Shown here piece after piece: positions 44,805 through 53,786 of a stretch of DNA of 64,000 bases (position 1 is its first letter; each line of letters starts with the position of its first letter). Source of the DNA: Bacillus infantis. Lineage in GTDB: Bacteria; Bacillota; Bacilli; Bacillales; Cytobacillaceae. The stretch lies in NCBI RefSeq assembly GCF_020171945.1, contig NZ_JAIVAP010000015.1:1-64000 (forward strand), in the 5' to 3' direction. The notes under the pieces were generated by a model. The model searched no databases. It was given only the letters and a program-made list of their open reading frames with translations, and was not told where the DNA came from. Both the position numbers and the translations under genes were made by a program.

Positions 44805-45581
44805 ATGAGAATAGTATCTATTTGCCCCAGCAACACTGAAATTATGGCTTACCTGGGCTTGACGCATCTTCTGGTCGGAATCGATGACTATTCTGACTGG
44901 CCGGAGGAAGTGCTTCACCTTCCAAGACTCGGGCCTGATTTATCAATTGATATGGATAAGGTCGAGGCGCTGAAGCCTGATCTCGTACTCGCATCCCTGA
45001 GTGTGCCGGGGATGGAGAAAAATATCGAGGAATTAAAGAAAAGAAACCTGCCTTTCATCACGCTTAATCCCCAAAGTCTCGAGGATATCGCCCGGGATCT
45101 GGGGACAGCAGCTGAAGCTATCGGACATCCTGAATTGGGTGAAAAGGCAGCCGGGGAATTCAGGATGAAAATTAAAAGCCTGCAGGAAAAAGCGGCAGGC
45201 ACCAGGCACAGGCCCTCCCTCTACTGGGAGTGGTGGCCAAAGCCTGTTTTCACCCCTGGGAGCATCAACTGGCTCACTGAGATCAGCGAGCTTGCCGGCG
45301 CCGTCAATTTGTTCAGGGATGTGGAGCTTGCCAGCGTCCAGACAGATTGGGAGGACGTCCTCCGCCGCCAGCCTGATTATATTTGCCTGGCTTGGGTTGG
45401 TGTCCGCAGGGAGAAGGTAAAGCCGGAAATCGTCATGAAAAGGCCAGGATGGAAGGAACTTGAGGCAGTCAAACAGGGAAGAATCCTTGTGCTGGAGGAA
45501 GAACTGTATTGCCGCCCTTCCCCGCGCCTGATTGAAGGCGCGGAAAAGCTCGCCCGTATGCTGCATCCGGAATGCTTTTAG
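44805..45581 (+). CDS. cobalamin-binding protein-like periplasmic-type binding fold, no signal peptide
   Basis: A 258-aa protein of the BtuF/FhuD-type substrate-binding fold (MRIVSICPSNTEIMAYLGL, LKPDLVLASLSVPGMEK, YWEWWPKPVFTPGS). It starts directly at the first beta strand, without signal peptide or lipobox, so it should be cytosolic unless the start is wrong. No ABC transporter genes are adjacent. The ligand is unproven: cobalamin, iron complexes or another corrinoid-like compound. AAGGAG precedes ATG 44805. Confidence 0.8.
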   Translation: MRIVSICPSNTEIMAYLGLTHLLVGIDDYSDWPEEVLHLPRLGPDLSIDMDKVEALKPDLVLASLSVPGMEKNIEELKKRNLPFITLNPQSLEDIARDLGTAAEAIGHPELGEKAAGEFRMKIKSLQEKAAGTRHRPSLYWEWWPKPVFTPGSINWLTEISELAGAVNLFRDVELASVQTDWEDVLRRQPDYICLAWVGVRREKVKPEIVMKRPGWKELEAVKQGRILVLEEELYCRPSPRLIEGAEKLARMLHPECF

Positions 45582-45585
45582 CGAT

Positions 45586-45626
45586 AAAAAGAGGGAGGCC
45601 GAATAATTGGCCTCCCTCTTTTTTTG
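45586..45626. terminator. bidirectional terminator before yuiC
   Basis: A 15-bp stem, AAAAAGAGGGAGGCC with GGCCTCCCTCTTTTT. Confidence 0.93.
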
Positions 45627-45689
45627 GTTTTATTGTCTTATTGTATTTTATTTGCAACTTTCCCGATATATTTGCGGCTGCCGCTTTTC

Positions 45690-46400
45690 TTATTCCTCAA
45701 CAGTCCTATACTGGTGGCGGAATACCTGCATGGATTCGTTTTCGTTCAGGGCGCTTAGTTCATCTTCAGTCAGGCTTCCGTCTCCTTCTTCAATCACATA
45801 GACATCAAGCGTTTTTTTGCCCCAGCTGCTATAGACGTCTTCGACGGTTTCATAATAAAGGTCAAGCTTATTCCCTTTGATTGCGCCGCCTTTATCAGCT
45901 ACGACCCCGTATCCATAGCCCGGTATGAACAGGATGGTGCCGATCGGGAAAACATTGAGGTCTGCGGCTACTGTGGAATACAGGTCGCGTTTTACCTTGA
46001 CGCCAGAATATGTAATGCCAAAGGACGGGTGCCCCGGATTCTTTCCTGTTGACTCATAATAGGCCGTATAACCGGTCGCCACTACAGATTTGGCGGGGTA
46101 TTCTGACCAATTGAATGCTTCTTCCAATGACCGCGGCCCGGCAGTAACCGCCTCCGCTGAGGAGATCAGCTCATTCGCTTCCAGCCTCGGAAGATATTTG
46201 TAGGCAAGTCCCATTGTTTTATATGTATGGTCTAAGAAAGCAGAATCTTCCATTTCAGCTGCTGCCCCGCCGCCTTCGTACTGATAGGACTCAAGGGTTT
46301 TCGCGCCTACTCCGGATATGGATTGAAAGGTGGTAAGCAGTGCCCCTAAAAATAAAACTGACATAATGATTCGCTTTGTCCATTTTTTTAGTCTATTCAT
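45690..46400 (-). CDS. yuiC: 3D-domain protein YuiC (stationary-phase survival / muralytic family)
   Basis: A 236-aa exported protein. It has an N-terminal signal/anchor ([22 protein letters not shown]) and a central region of unknown role. The C-terminal 3D domain (about 125-215) has [28 protein letters not shown] and [18 protein letters not shown], named for its three conserved aspartates. Related domains (Sps, YabE) cleave peptidoglycan glycan bonds. ATG 46400 is 13 bases after GGAGG; a GTG four codons upstream is possible. Confidence 0.9.
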   Translation of the reverse strand: MNRLKKWTKRIIMSVLFLGALLTTFQSISGVGAKTLESYQYEGGGAAAEMEDSAFLDHTYKTMGLAYKYLPRLEANELISSAEAVTAGPRSLEEAFNWSEYPAKSVVATGYTAYYESTGKNPGHPSFGITYSGVKVKRDLYSTVAADLNVFPIGTILFIPGYGYGVVADKGGAIKGNKLDLYYETVEDVYSSWGKKTLDVYVIEEGDGSLTEDELSALNENESMQVFRHQYRTVEE

Positions 46401-46637
46401 ATAATAAATCACTCCTCCCAAGTTAATCATTTCCCAACTTTAGAAAAAGTATTCCTGGGAGGAATTGAATTAAGGTCATGCGGGGGCTTTCTGTCAAGAT
46501 GCAAAATCCTCTGGAAGCCTGCTGTATCAAGGTTTAAGTATAGAAAGTCTATTTCCCCAAAAAAAATTATAAAAATTTATTTTTCAGATGTGGTTTAAGC
46601 ACTATTCCCAGCTTTTTATTCATGAAGAAGCCAAAAT

Positions 46638-46668
46638 AAAAACACTCCCGATATGGGAATGCTTTTAC
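46638..46668 (-). terminator. terminator downstream of yuiB
   Basis: On the minus strand CATTCCC-atat-GGGAGTG is followed by T5. Confidence 0.75.
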
Positions 46669-46669
46669 A

Positions 46670-46993
46670 TTAAAACATTCTGTAGCCTTTGCTTCTCAGC
46701 ATTTTAATCGTAATGCCGGCTGCGACCGCACCGGCCATCCCGCTGCTTAAGATCAGCACATCAGCCATGGCAAGCCCCGACAAAAGCCTTCCCAGCTCAG
46801 GAAATGCTTCACTGCTGTTGGTGAAATATTCTATAAAACGAACCTGGTCAACAATCAGGATTGCGATGATTGGATAAATAATGGCCATGATCCAGGACAT
46901 TCTAAGCAGCATATTCAATATAAAACCGATTCCAAAAAATAAAACAAAGAATAGCAGCATTGAAATTGGCAACACAAAAATCGTCATCTGCAC
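46670..46993 (-). CDS. yuiB: YuiB-like membrane protein
   Basis: A 107-aa protein with three hydrophobic helices (FVLPISMLLFFVLFFGIGFIL, WIMAIIYPIIAILIV, LILSSGMAGAVAAGITI). Its location between yuiC and yuiA matches B. subtilis yuiB. It starts at GTG 46993 (GGGGG eight bases upstream) or ATG 46987. Function unknown. Confidence 0.85.
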   Translation of the reverse strand: MQMTIFVLPISMLLFFVLFFGIGFILNMLLRMSWIMAIIYPIIAILIVDQVRFIEYFTNSSEAFPELGRLLSGLAMADVLILSSGMAGAVAAGITIKMLRSKGYRMF

Positions 46994-47137
46994 AGGCAGT
47001 ACCCCCTTAAAACATCACTTTTAAGTGTACTGAATGGCCGAAGGGTAGTCAATTTTAATTTTGTGAACACTTTTTAACAACTATAACTGCACATGTCCTA
47101 TATTCCTTCATCTTGCTGAAGGCTAATCAAACCATGG

Positions 47138-47163
47138 AAAAACCCTGCCGCCAGCAGGGTTTT
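47138..47163 (-). terminator. terminator of yuiA
   Basis: AAAACCCTGC-cgcca-GCAGGGTTTT directly after the yuiA stop. It implies that yuiA can end before yuiB. Confidence 0.85.
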
Positions 47164-47166
47164 CTG

Positions 47167-47292
47167 TTATCCTTTCTTTTTGCCGGAACCGTTGCAGCAG
47201 GTGCATGTTTCAGAGCCGCCTAATAAAAGCTGGAAATAGCCTTTCCCTGAACAATAGTCGCATTCTTTGGTTTCATATGTCGTTGGTGCCAT
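47167..47292 (-). CDS. yuiA: YuiA-like 41-aa DnaJ-type zinc finger protein
   Basis: A 41-codon gene. ATG 47292 follows AGGGGATGA. The peptide has two CxxCxGxG-like knuckles: CDYCSGKG (11-18) and CTCCNGSG (30-37). They are spaced as in half of a DnaJ cysteine-rich zinc finger, so it likely binds one Zn2+. It ends in a lysine run (KKKG). The position beside yuiB matches B. subtilis yuiA. Two CodY-like boxes lie upstream. Confidence 0.85.
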   Translation of the reverse strand: MAPTTYETKECDYCSGKGYFQLLLGGSETCTCCNGSGKKKG

Positions 47293-47316
47293 CCTGCTCA
47301 TCCCCTTTTCACACTG

Positions 47317-47331
47317 AATTTTCTGATAATA
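47317..47331. promoter_or_regulatory. CodY-like box upstream of yuiA
   Basis: AATTTTCTGATAATA matches the 15-bp CodY consensus AATTTTCWGAAAATT at 13 positions, 25 bp from the yuiA ATG. Confidence 0.45.
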
Positions 47332-47432
47332 TATCAAGGATAGAGGAAAATGGAAAGGTTCATATTAGCCGGAAAAGCCCTGCTGTAAACGCATACATGT
47401 CAGATTATCTTACAATATCTAAGGATTTCTAA

Positions 47433-47447
47433 TAATTTCTGAAAATT
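47433..47447. promoter_or_regulatory. second CodY-like box upstream of yuiA
   Basis: TAATTTCTGAAAATT matches the CodY consensus at 13 of 15 positions. It overlaps the stop codon of the Nudix gene, 140 bp upstream of yuiA. Confidence 0.4.
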
Positions 47448-47931
47448 ATAAAAATAGTTTATAAGCGGAGTATCCGAAGTGGTCACCAGGATTTACACCA
47501 TCTATCAGCTGTTTGGCCATCCCTTCTTTAATTTCTGTCAAATACTTGAGCAGAACAGAGGCATCTTCATGGACCGCTGCTTCTCCCGGGTCCATAAACT
47601 GCACATCCATCAGCTCGCTTTCCTGGACGGTGATGCTCTGGCCTTTTTCAGGCTCCATAAGAAAAAGTATCATATTATCGCTGACCTCACCGCGGATCAC
47701 ACCAGTCCTCAGCCCTATCATGCCGACCGGCCTGCTTGCAATGCCCGTTTCTTCTTTTACTTCCCTTACAGCTGCTTCATCCGCAGTCTCCCCGGGGTTG
47801 ACAAACCCTGCAGGCAGCGACCATTTGCCCTTCAGTCCGCCGTACTTTTTTTTAACTAAAAGCCACTTTCCCTCCGGTGAAACAACCAGGCCTGAAACAG
47901 CAAGCCACACCTTGCCTCGTTTACTCTCCAT
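47446..47931 (-). CDS. Nudix hydrolase
   Basis: A 161-aa protein with a complete Nudix box, [23 protein letters not shown] in essence G-x5-E-x7-REVKEETGI. This catalyses hydrolysis of nucleoside diphosphate-linked substrates with Mg2+; the substrate is unknown. The frame is open further upstream, with ATG choices at 47931, 47940 and 47949. 47931 (MESKRG) is 11 bases after GGGGG and gives the usual family N-terminus. Confidence 0.88.
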   Translation of the reverse strand: MESKRGKVWLAVSGLVVSPEGKWLLVKKKYGGLKGKWSLPAGFVNPGETADEAAVREVKEETGIASRPVGMIGLRTGVIRGEVSDNMILFLMEPEKGQSITVQESELMDVQFMDPGEAAVHEDASVLLKYLTEIKEGMAKQLIDGVNPGDHFGYSAYKLFL

Positions 47932-48039
47932 TACTTTCATGACCCCCATGCATACTTTTCTTTCTATTGTAGCAGAGCTCTCTGCTCTCTTTGGTTTCCG
48001 GGCACAAAAATACCGGGGAATCATCCCCGGCTGTTTTTA

Positions 48040-49257
48040 TTAAAAGATATTGAATTTGCCTTTTTTCAGGACAAGCCCAGGTCCGCCAATCATGAAGAGG
48101 GCACGGTTATCGATCATCTTCTTCATGAAGGAAGCCTTTGATCCTACCAATTTCTTGCCGAAAGCAACACCGATGGCGTCGTCTTCGCCCAGTGAGCATA
48201 CTGTACCTTTGATATCAGGAGTGAAAGTCTCAAGCTCGCCCTTGTTGCGGATCAGAGCAACAATATTGCGCGCGCATACCTCTCCCTGCTGCATGGCGAT
48301 TTGAGCAGTAGGAGGATAAGGACGGTTGATTTCTTCATTGATGATCAATGAGCAGTCGCCGATGATGAAAAGATCTTCATGGCCAGGGACCCTTAAGTCA
48401 GGCTGAACCTTTACACGTCCGCGCATCGCTTCAATGCCGGAGTTTTCGATGATGGAGTTGCCGCGTACACCTGCAGCCCATACAACAGTGCCTGCTTTGA
48501 TGTGCTCAACTTCTTCGTCACCTTTTCCGACCGTAATTCCATCTTCATTGCATTCTTTGATGGCAGTGCCAATAAGGAATTGAACACCCTTTTTCTCCAG
48601 ATGGGAAACTGCATAGTTAACAAGCTCAGGGTCAAAGCCAGGCAGGACTGTAGGGGCAGCTTCGACACAGATGATCTTAACCTTGCTGTAGTCCACATCA
48701 TATTCCTTGCACAGCTCAGGCACTCTGTTTGCCAGCTCGCCAAGGAATTCAATGCCTGTGAAGCCGGCGCCGCCGACTACAATTGTCAGCCTTTCATCCT
48801 TTTTCTCCACCTCAGTATTATAAGTGGCAAATTGATATTCAATATGCTCGCGGATTTGTCTTGCCGCATTAACATTTATAATAGAGAAAGCATGTACATC
48901 CAGGCCTTTGATGCCGAATGTTTCCGGCTCTGCACCAAGGGAAACGACCAAGTAGTCATATGTTACTTCGCCTTCCTCCAGGATGACCTTCTTTTCTTCA
49001 GTTTTGATTTCAACAGCAGTACCTTGGACAAATTCAATTTTGTTACGGTCAATGACATTTTTAACATCATAGCGAACACGATCGTGATGAAGGGTACCTG
49101 CAGAAGCTTCATGCAGCCAAGTCGTTTCATAGTGATAGTCATTCTTATTCACTAGTACAATTTCTGCTTCATTCACTCCAACCTGCTTTTGCAAACGGGT
49201 TGCCACCATCAATCCGCCGTATCCGGCACCTAGAATTACTATTTTTGGCTTTTTCAA
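48040..49257 (-). CDS. yumB: type II NADH dehydrogenase-like FAD oxidoreductase (YumB)
   Basis: A 405-aa NDH-2-type flavoprotein. It has FAD-binding [13 protein letters not shown] at the N-terminus, the NADH-binding [14 protein letters not shown], the second FAD motif LFIIGDCSL and the quinone-side [10 protein letters not shown]. It passes electrons from NADH to menaquinone at the membrane surface without proton pumping. TTG 49257 has GGAAGTGA upstream. A Rex-like operator in the promoter region suggests control by the NADH/NAD+ ratio. Confidence 0.93.
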   Translation of the reverse strand: MKKPKIVILGAGYGGLMVATRLQKQVGVNEAEIVLVNKNDYHYETTWLHEASAGTLHHDRVRYDVKNVIDRNKIEFVQGTAVEIKTEEKKVILEEGEVTYDYLVVSLGAEPETFGIKGLDVHAFSIINVNAARQIREHIEYQFATYNTEVEKKDERLTIVVGGAGFTGIEFLGELANRVPELCKEYDVDYSKVKIICVEAAPTVLPGFDPELVNYAVSHLEKKGVQFLIGTAIKECNEDGITVGKGDEEVEHIKAGTVVWAAGVRGNSIIENSGIEAMRGRVKVQPDLRVPGHEDLFIIGDCSLIINEEINRPYPPTAQIAMQQGEVCARNIVALIRNKGELETFTPDIKGTVCSLGEDDAIGVAFGKKLVGSKASFMKKMIDNRALFMIGGPGLVLKKGKFNIF

Positions 49258-49359
49258 AGCGTATCACTTCCACCTTTATTAGTATTTTCGAAAACTCTTC
49301 TGCTTTTTCTTATCTTCCACTGCTTTATGAGTTTTTATTTTATAAGTTCAAGAAAAAGT

Positions 49360-49377
49360 TTGTGATGTTCTTCACGA
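49360..49377. promoter_or_regulatory. Rex-like operator upstream of yumB
   Basis: TTGTGATGTTCTTCACGA matches the Rex consensus TTGTGAAWWWWTTCACAA at 14 of 18 positions, about 100 bp upstream of yumB. The rest of the 49258-49614 divergent region contains A/T-rich promoter DNA for yumB and yumC but no gene. Confidence 0.5.
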
Positions 49378-49614
49378 AGCAGAGCAAAAAAATGTCCGAA
49401 ATTTGTCACAAAGTATATGTCTATAATACATAATATTCTTTTTCCAACTGTTTTTCAAGGTAAAAAGTACGAATATATCCTATTGAGAAAATTAAGATTT
49501 TTACGCAATTTTTCTCATTATTCCAACAACTTTCAGTTCTGCTATGTGAGGTTTTTCATTATTTATGGTATGATGAAGGCTAGAAATGTTACTACATATG
49601 TTGAGGTGATTAGT

Positions 49615-50613
49615 GTGAAGGAAGATCAGACAATCTACGATATAACGATTATCGGCGGAGGGCCTGTCGGGCTGTTCACCGCTTTTTACGGCGGCATGAG
49701 GCAGGCTTCTGTTAAAATAATTGAAAGCCTTCCCCAGCTTGGCGGGCAGCTGTCAGCTCTTTATCCGGAGAAATACATATACGATGTAGCCGGTTTTCCG
49801 AAGGTGCGGGCACAAGAGCTCGTGGATAATTTGAAAGAGCAGATGAAGAAATTTGAACCGACGGTTTCGCTTGAACAGTCGGTTGAAAAGCTCGAAAAAC
49901 AGCCGGACGGCATTTTCAAGCTAACCACCAACAAAGAAATCCACTATACAAAGACGGTCATCATCACGGCCGGTAATGGTGCATTCCAGCCGCGCCGCCT
50001 TGAGCTTGACTCGGCTCCTCAATACGAAGGCAAGAATCTTCATTACTTCATTGATGACCTGAACCATTTCTCCGGCAAGAAAGTGGTTGTATTCGGAGGA
50101 GGCGATTCAGCGGTGGACTGGGCCCTGATGCTTGAGCCTATCGCAGAGAACGTGAAGATTATCCACCGGCGGGACAAGTTCCGCGCCCACGAGCACAGTG
50201 TAGAAAATCTTCAAAATTCAAAGGTTGAAATCAAGACACCGTTTGTTCCTGCTGAACTGATCGGCAATGAGGAGGGCATTTCCCAGGTGATCATCCAGGA
50301 TGCCAAAGGGGAAGAAAAAGAAGCCATTGATGTTGATGCCGTCATCGTCAACTATGGTTTTGTCTCATCGCTGGGCCCGATTAAAGAGTGGGGCCTTGAA
50401 ATTGAAAAAAATAATATTGTCGTCAACAGCAAAATGGAGACAAATATCCCGGGCATCTACGCTGCAGGCGATATCTGCACATATGACGGCAAAGTGAAGC
50501 TGATCGCTTCCGGTTTCGGAGAAGCGCCGACTGCAGTAAACAATGCAAAGGCCCTTATTGATCCTAAGGCACGTGTACAGCCTCTGCACAGTACATCTAT
50601 GTTCGACAAATAA
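49615..50613 (+). CDS. yumC: ferredoxin--NADP+ reductase (YumC, thioredoxin-reductase-like)
   Basis: A 332-aa protein from GTG 49615 (GAGGTGA upstream), the same length as B. subtilis YumC. It has FAD motif [16 protein letters not shown] motif [11 protein letters not shown] and terminal [11 protein letters not shown]. There is no CxxC redox pair, which distinguishes it from thioredoxin reductase. It reduces ferredoxin or flavodoxin with NADPH and is a plausible electron donor for the bacterial NOS in this window. The longer frame to 49417 is not supported by start signals. Confidence 0.95.
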   Translation: MKEDQTIYDITIIGGGPVGLFTAFYGGMRQASVKIIESLPQLGGQLSALYPEKYIYDVAGFPKVRAQELVDNLKEQMKKFEPTVSLEQSVEKLEKQPDGIFKLTTNKEIHYTKTVIITAGNGAFQPRRLELDSAPQYEGKNLHYFIDDLNHFSGKKVVVFGGGDSAVDWALMLEPIAENVKIIHRRDKFRAHEHSVENLQNSKVEIKTPFVPAELIGNEEGISQVIIQDAKGEEKEAIDVDAVIVNYGFVSSLGPIKEWGLEIEKNNIVVNSKMETNIPGIYAAGDICTYDGKVKLIASGFGEAPTAVNNAKALIDPKARVQPLHSTSMFDK

Positions 50614-50625
50614 AATTTTATATGG

Positions 50626-50660
50626 CAAAGCCCGCAGAAGGTATACTTCTGTGGGCTTTG
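50626..50660. terminator. bidirectional terminator after yumC
   Basis: A 15-bp stem, CAAAGCCCGCAGAAG with CTTCTG(T)GGGCTTTG. Confidence 0.9.
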
Positions 50661-50672
50661 TTAAATTCATGA

Positions 50673-50969
50673 TTAGCGGCGTCTGCAGCATTTTTTGCCA
50701 TTATCATCATCTTCAGCTGCATTGAGAAGATCATTGATCAGGCAGCGTCGTACAGCACGGCAGAATTCTTCACCTTCAATGAATGCTTTAACGTTTACTT
50801 TAAAGTTTTCGTCAAAAGCCCCTGCTACATCATCACGTTTTCTGCGGCGGCGATTGGCTCCTGCTACATCATCATCATATTTCCTGCGGCGGTCTTCTGC
50901 TCCTGCTACATCATCATATCTGCGGCGGCGATTGGCTCCTGCTACATTATCATCACCATAATAACCCAT
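50673..50969 (-). CDS. 98-aa protein with tandem VAGA repeats
   Basis: From ATG 50969, after AAAGGGGGTGA. The N-terminal half contains four tandem units of about 13 residues with the core DDxVAGA followed by a basic run (RRRRY, RRRK, RRRRK). Each unit thus alternates acidic and arginine-rich patches. The C-terminal half (FKVNVKAFIEGEEFCRAVRRCL) is a non-repeated helical region with a Cys-Cys end (KKCCRRR). I do not recognise the family. Low complexity, charge patterning and cysteines suggest a spore coat or assembly protein, but this is inference. Confidence 0.7.
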   Translation of the reverse strand: MGYYGDDNVAGANRRRRYDDVAGAEDRRRKYDDDVAGANRRRRKRDDVAGAFDENFKVNVKAFIEGEEFCRAVRRCLINDLLNAAEDDDNGKKCCRRR

Positions 50970-51101
50970 TGTTTCACCCCCTTTGCTGTGGGATATAATG
51001 CATCTTATGCAAAGGGGAGACAAGCTGTAAGGTACGAATACCCTCCCGCTAAAAAATGTTCTTTTAACCATATGATGGGCAGTGCAGCGAATAATGCTGT
51101 T

Positions 51102-51788
51102 TTAATAAATTCCGCAGGAAGAAAGAATTGACCGGCTATCTGTCCCCGCTGCAAACCAGGCTGCTGCATCCTCTTTTTTCCCCCGGCGGTTCCATGCTGC
51201 CATAAAATGAACCTGGCATAGTTCACCCTTTCTTATTTCGGGGATGGGGACCGCAATTCCATTCGGCAGGTACTGTACTATTTGGTGCTGTGATATTTCA
51301 TCCTCAGCATTGAAGTGATCCGGCATCATATCCTGTATTCTTGCCCTGTGGACTAAGACGGTTCCATCCTCTGTGCCCATAGTGATAATCCATTTCCCAT
51401 ACTCCCAAGTCATCGCCTCGAGCCTTTCCCCGCTGTTTGGCCACCCGTCGCTCCCTTTTGGTTCCATCTCAGCTTGAAATACACAGTCCTTTAAATCATT
51501 GAGGGCTCTCAGCCGCCAAACGGCAGCAGCTGCTTTTTCTATTTTCATATGAGATGGAATCTTGACGGCAGGCTCGCATATTAGAAGCTCGGCTATGTAA
51601 TCCTTATGTGAATATCTCAGTAAGAGTTCTCCATGCTCCAGCTGAAAGCAGGAAGGTTTGCTCTGGCAGCTTAATGAGTTATGCCCATTGATTCGGAGGT
51701 CAAATGAAATCTTCCCTGCCGGTGTCAGAATGATTGGACTGCACCCAAACTCGCACTCATACTCCTTCGTGTATTGAAAAAGCTCCAT
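51102..51788 (-). CDS. uncharacterised 228-aa soluble protein
   Basis: No signal peptide or membrane helix. The N-terminal third is beta-rich with several cysteines (YECEFGCSP, LSCQSKPSC); the C-terminal part has short hydrophobic strands (GKWIITMGTEDGTVLVHRA). GGGGGAAGGGG precedes ATG 51788. I cannot place it in a family. It lies between the VAGA-repeat gene and yutM on the same strand. Confidence 0.6.
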   Translation of the reverse strand: MELFQYTKEYECEFGCSPIILTPAGKISFDLRINGHNSLSCQSKPSCFQLEHGELLLRYSHKDYIAELLICEPAVKIPSHMKIEKAAAAVWRLRALNDLKDCVFQAEMEPKGSDGWPNSGERLEAMTWEYGKWIITMGTEDGTVLVHRARIQDMMPDHFNAEDEISQHQIVQYLPNGIAVPIPEIRKGELCQVHFMAAWNRRGKKEDAAAWFAAGTDSRSILSSCGIY

Positions 51789-51830
51789 TCCCCTTCCCCC
51801 GCTTCTCTATTTTCATGTAAAAAACGCTTC

Positions 51831-51863
51831 CCGATAGGCTCGATTGAGATCAGGAAGCGTTCT
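51831..51863 (-). terminator. terminator of yutM
   Basis: AACGCTTCC/GGAAGCGTT stem with a 14-nt loop; T6 on the minus strand. Confidence 0.75.
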
Positions 51864-51892
51864 GTAGAGTGTATGGGCTGACAATTAAATAA

Positions 51893-52258
51893 TCAGCAAT
51901 TTTCGGGTGTACCTGCATTCTTAGCGGTCCTGAACGAAGAACCGCAGCCGCAGGAAGCGATGGCATTGGGATTGTCGATCGTGAAGCCCCCGCCCATCAT
52001 GGATTGCTTATAGTCAATTTTTGTGCCATTAAGGATCGCTGCATCTTCCTTGCTTACAAGAATTTGCAGGCCATGAAGCTCGAACTGGGCATCATTTTCT
52101 TCAACTTCATGTGCGAATCCCATGCCGTATGACAATCCGCTGCAGCCCCCGCCTTTTACAGCAACGCGCAAGTATGCATTTTCCTCTTCATTTTGCTTCA
52201 TCATATCTTTAATTTGAAAAGCCGCAGCTTCAGTAATTTCAACAATTTGGTTTTCCAT
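51893..52258 (-). CDS. yutM: HesB/IscA-type Fe-S cluster assembly protein (YutM)
   Basis: A 121-aa A-type carrier with its three conserved cysteines: Cys39 (GGGCSGLSYGM), Cys103 and Cys105 (ASCGCGSSF). It transfers Fe-S clusters to apo-proteins. TTAAGGAGG precedes ATG 52258. In B. subtilis yutM is near yuzB-yutJ-yuzD-yutI as here, but the neighbouring dapF is absent from this window. Confidence 0.94.
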   Translation of the reverse strand: MENQIVEITEAAAFQIKDMMKQNEEENAYLRVAVKGGGCSGLSYGMGFAHEVEENDAQFELHGLQILVSKEDAAILNGTKIDYKQSMMGGGFTIDNPNAIASCGCGSSFRTAKNAGTPENC

Positions 52259-52410
52259 TTTAAATCCTCCTTAATCTTGAGGTTTTTACTCTTATATATA
52301 GTATATACAGACTTTAAGCGGGACTCAACTGAGCAGGCTCCATTTTTAAAGCCCTTTTATCAAATCCGCTGCATTAGTAGAACTTTTTACCTAAAATCCC
52401 CTGTTGTTTA

Positions 52411-52419
52411 TGGTATAAT
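52411..52419 (+). promoter_or_regulatory. extended -10 promoter of the DUF2225 gene
   Basis: TGGTATAAT is a perfect extended -10, with no clear -35. The predicted start is near 52426, about 27 bp before the TTG start codon. Confidence 0.5.
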
Positions 52420-52452
52420 AAACCTACTATTTTAAAAGGGAAGGTGAGAAAA

Positions 52453-53145
52453 TTGGCCGTACTAGAGCCATTGTATGGAAAAAGCTGCAGCTGCCCTGTA
52501 TGCAGGAACAACTTTACAAGCCAGAAGGTCCGTTCCCGCTTTGTAAAAATCAAAGGCTATGACACTGATTTTCTTCCTTTTTATGACTCAGATGAAAGCA
52601 ATCCAATATTCTATTACATACAAGTATGTCCTCAATGCGGCTTTTCGTTTTCCGAGGAATTCAGCCCTTATTTCCCACCAGGTTCAAAGGAACAGATTGA
52701 TGAAAAAATCACCAGCCAATGGAAGCCCAGGGACTTCGGCAGGAAAAGGAGCCGGAACGAAGCAATCCAGACATACAAGCTGGCTGTCTACTCAGCACTT
52801 TTGAAAAAGGAAAAGCATGTGTCAATCGCCGGATTGTATATGCGGATTGCCTGGCTGTACAGAAATGCCGGGGAGAAGACACAGGAACAGCGCTTTATGA
52901 AACTGGCTGCCCATGAATATGTGGAATCCTATTCAAGCGGTGATTACCAGGGAACACAGATCTCTGAAACCAGGCTTCTTTACCTCATTGCCGAGCTTTC
53001 AAGGAAAACAGGCAGCGATGAGCAGGCGGTCAAGTTTTTCTCCAAGGTGATAGAACAGCAGAGCCGTTCGCTTGAGCCGGGGATCATTGATATGGCAAGA
53101 GAGCGCTGGCATGAAATGAGGGAAACCAGAAGGCAGACCTGCTGA
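52453..53145 (+). CDS. DUF2225 family protein
   Basis: A 230-aa protein from TTG 52453, eight bases after GGAAGG; GTG 52444 is the alternative. The N-terminal zinc-ribbon-like part has CSCPVC (Cys12, 14, 17) and CPQCGF near residue 60. The rest is a helical, TPR-like repeat region (IAGLYMRIAWLYRNAGE, LYLIAELSRKTG). Function unknown; perhaps a metal-binding scaffold. Confidence 0.87.
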   Translation: MAVLEPLYGKSCSCPVCRNNFTSQKVRSRFVKIKGYDTDFLPFYDSDESNPIFYYIQVCPQCGFSFSEEFSPYFPPGSKEQIDEKITSQWKPRDFGRKRSRNEAIQTYKLAVYSALLKKEKHVSIAGLYMRIAWLYRNAGEKTQEQRFMKLAAHEYVESYSSGDYQGTQISETRLLYLIAELSRKTGSDEQAVKFFSKVIEQQSRSLEPGIIDMARERWHEMRETRRQTC

Positions 53146-53169
53146 TGATGTTTGCTTGCAACAAAAGCG

Positions 53170-53199
53170 AAAAGGCCGCATTGATATGCGGCCTTTTAT
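53170..53199. terminator. bidirectional terminator between the DUF2225 gene and yuzB
   Basis: AAAAGGCCGCA-ttga-TATGCGGCCTTTT lies between convergent genes. Confidence 0.9.
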
Positions 53200-53200
53200 A

Positions 53201-53440
53201 TTAGAACATTGGATTTTCATCCAGGAATTGATATATGTTTTCCACCAGTTCTTCCGGCGTCTCTCCTGTCACAACCTCGCCGTTCACCAGGGCATATAAA
53301 GAGCTTGCACATTTTCCGCAGTACCCAAGGCAGCCATACTCAATCACATCCAGGTCCGGATCCTTTTCAAGGATTTCCAGAGCCTTTTGTGCACCGCTTG
53401 CCAGGTTGCTGATGCAAAATTCTATGATTGGCTGAATCAT
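53201..53440 (-). CDS. yuzB: DUF1450 family protein (YuzB)
   Basis: A 79-aa protein with Cys9, Cys37, Cys41 and Cys44 ([17 protein letters not shown]), a thioredoxin-like [2Fe-2S] ferredoxin-type arrangement. Length and position match B. subtilis YuzB. It may carry a cluster or metal; function unknown. GAGGTG precedes ATG 53440. It is divergent from yutJ. Confidence 0.88.
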   Translation of the reverse strand: MIQPIIEFCISNLASGAQKALEILEKDPDLDVIEYGCLGYCGKCASSLYALVNGEVVTGETPEELVENIYQFLDENPMF

Positions 53441-53786
53441 ATCTATTCACCTCTCTACTAATTGTTAATCGTACTTGGTTTCAGGCTAAAACGCAAGCAA
53501 AGGCATACAGTCCTGCACACATTAAGCGCTGACTTATCATTAATGGATGATTAAAGGGCGTATAATGTCGACTTTTGCTTTGATTATTCAGATATGTGTT
53601 GTGATTTAGCCATAATTTCGTTATACTTTTTATGTTGTTTCATGAATTTTCTTGTGAATTAATATTCTAATTATTTTGCTAATATAATAATGTAAACGTT
53701 TAACTCTTATTCAGTCATTGTGTTTTCTATTATTTTAATATATTACTATAGCTGCTTACATACTGGACAAAAGGGGAAATTTGGTT
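53441..53786. other. yuzB-yutJ divergent regulatory region
   Basis: A/T-rich, with no gene. 53691-53704 (TGTAAACGTTTAAC) matches the cre consensus at 12 of 14 positions. TTGTGAATTAA at about 53653 matches the left half of a Rex site but the right half is degraded. A TATAAT lies at 53683-53688 without a matching -35. The yutJ ribosome binding site AAGGGGA is at 53771-53777. Confidence 0.35.
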
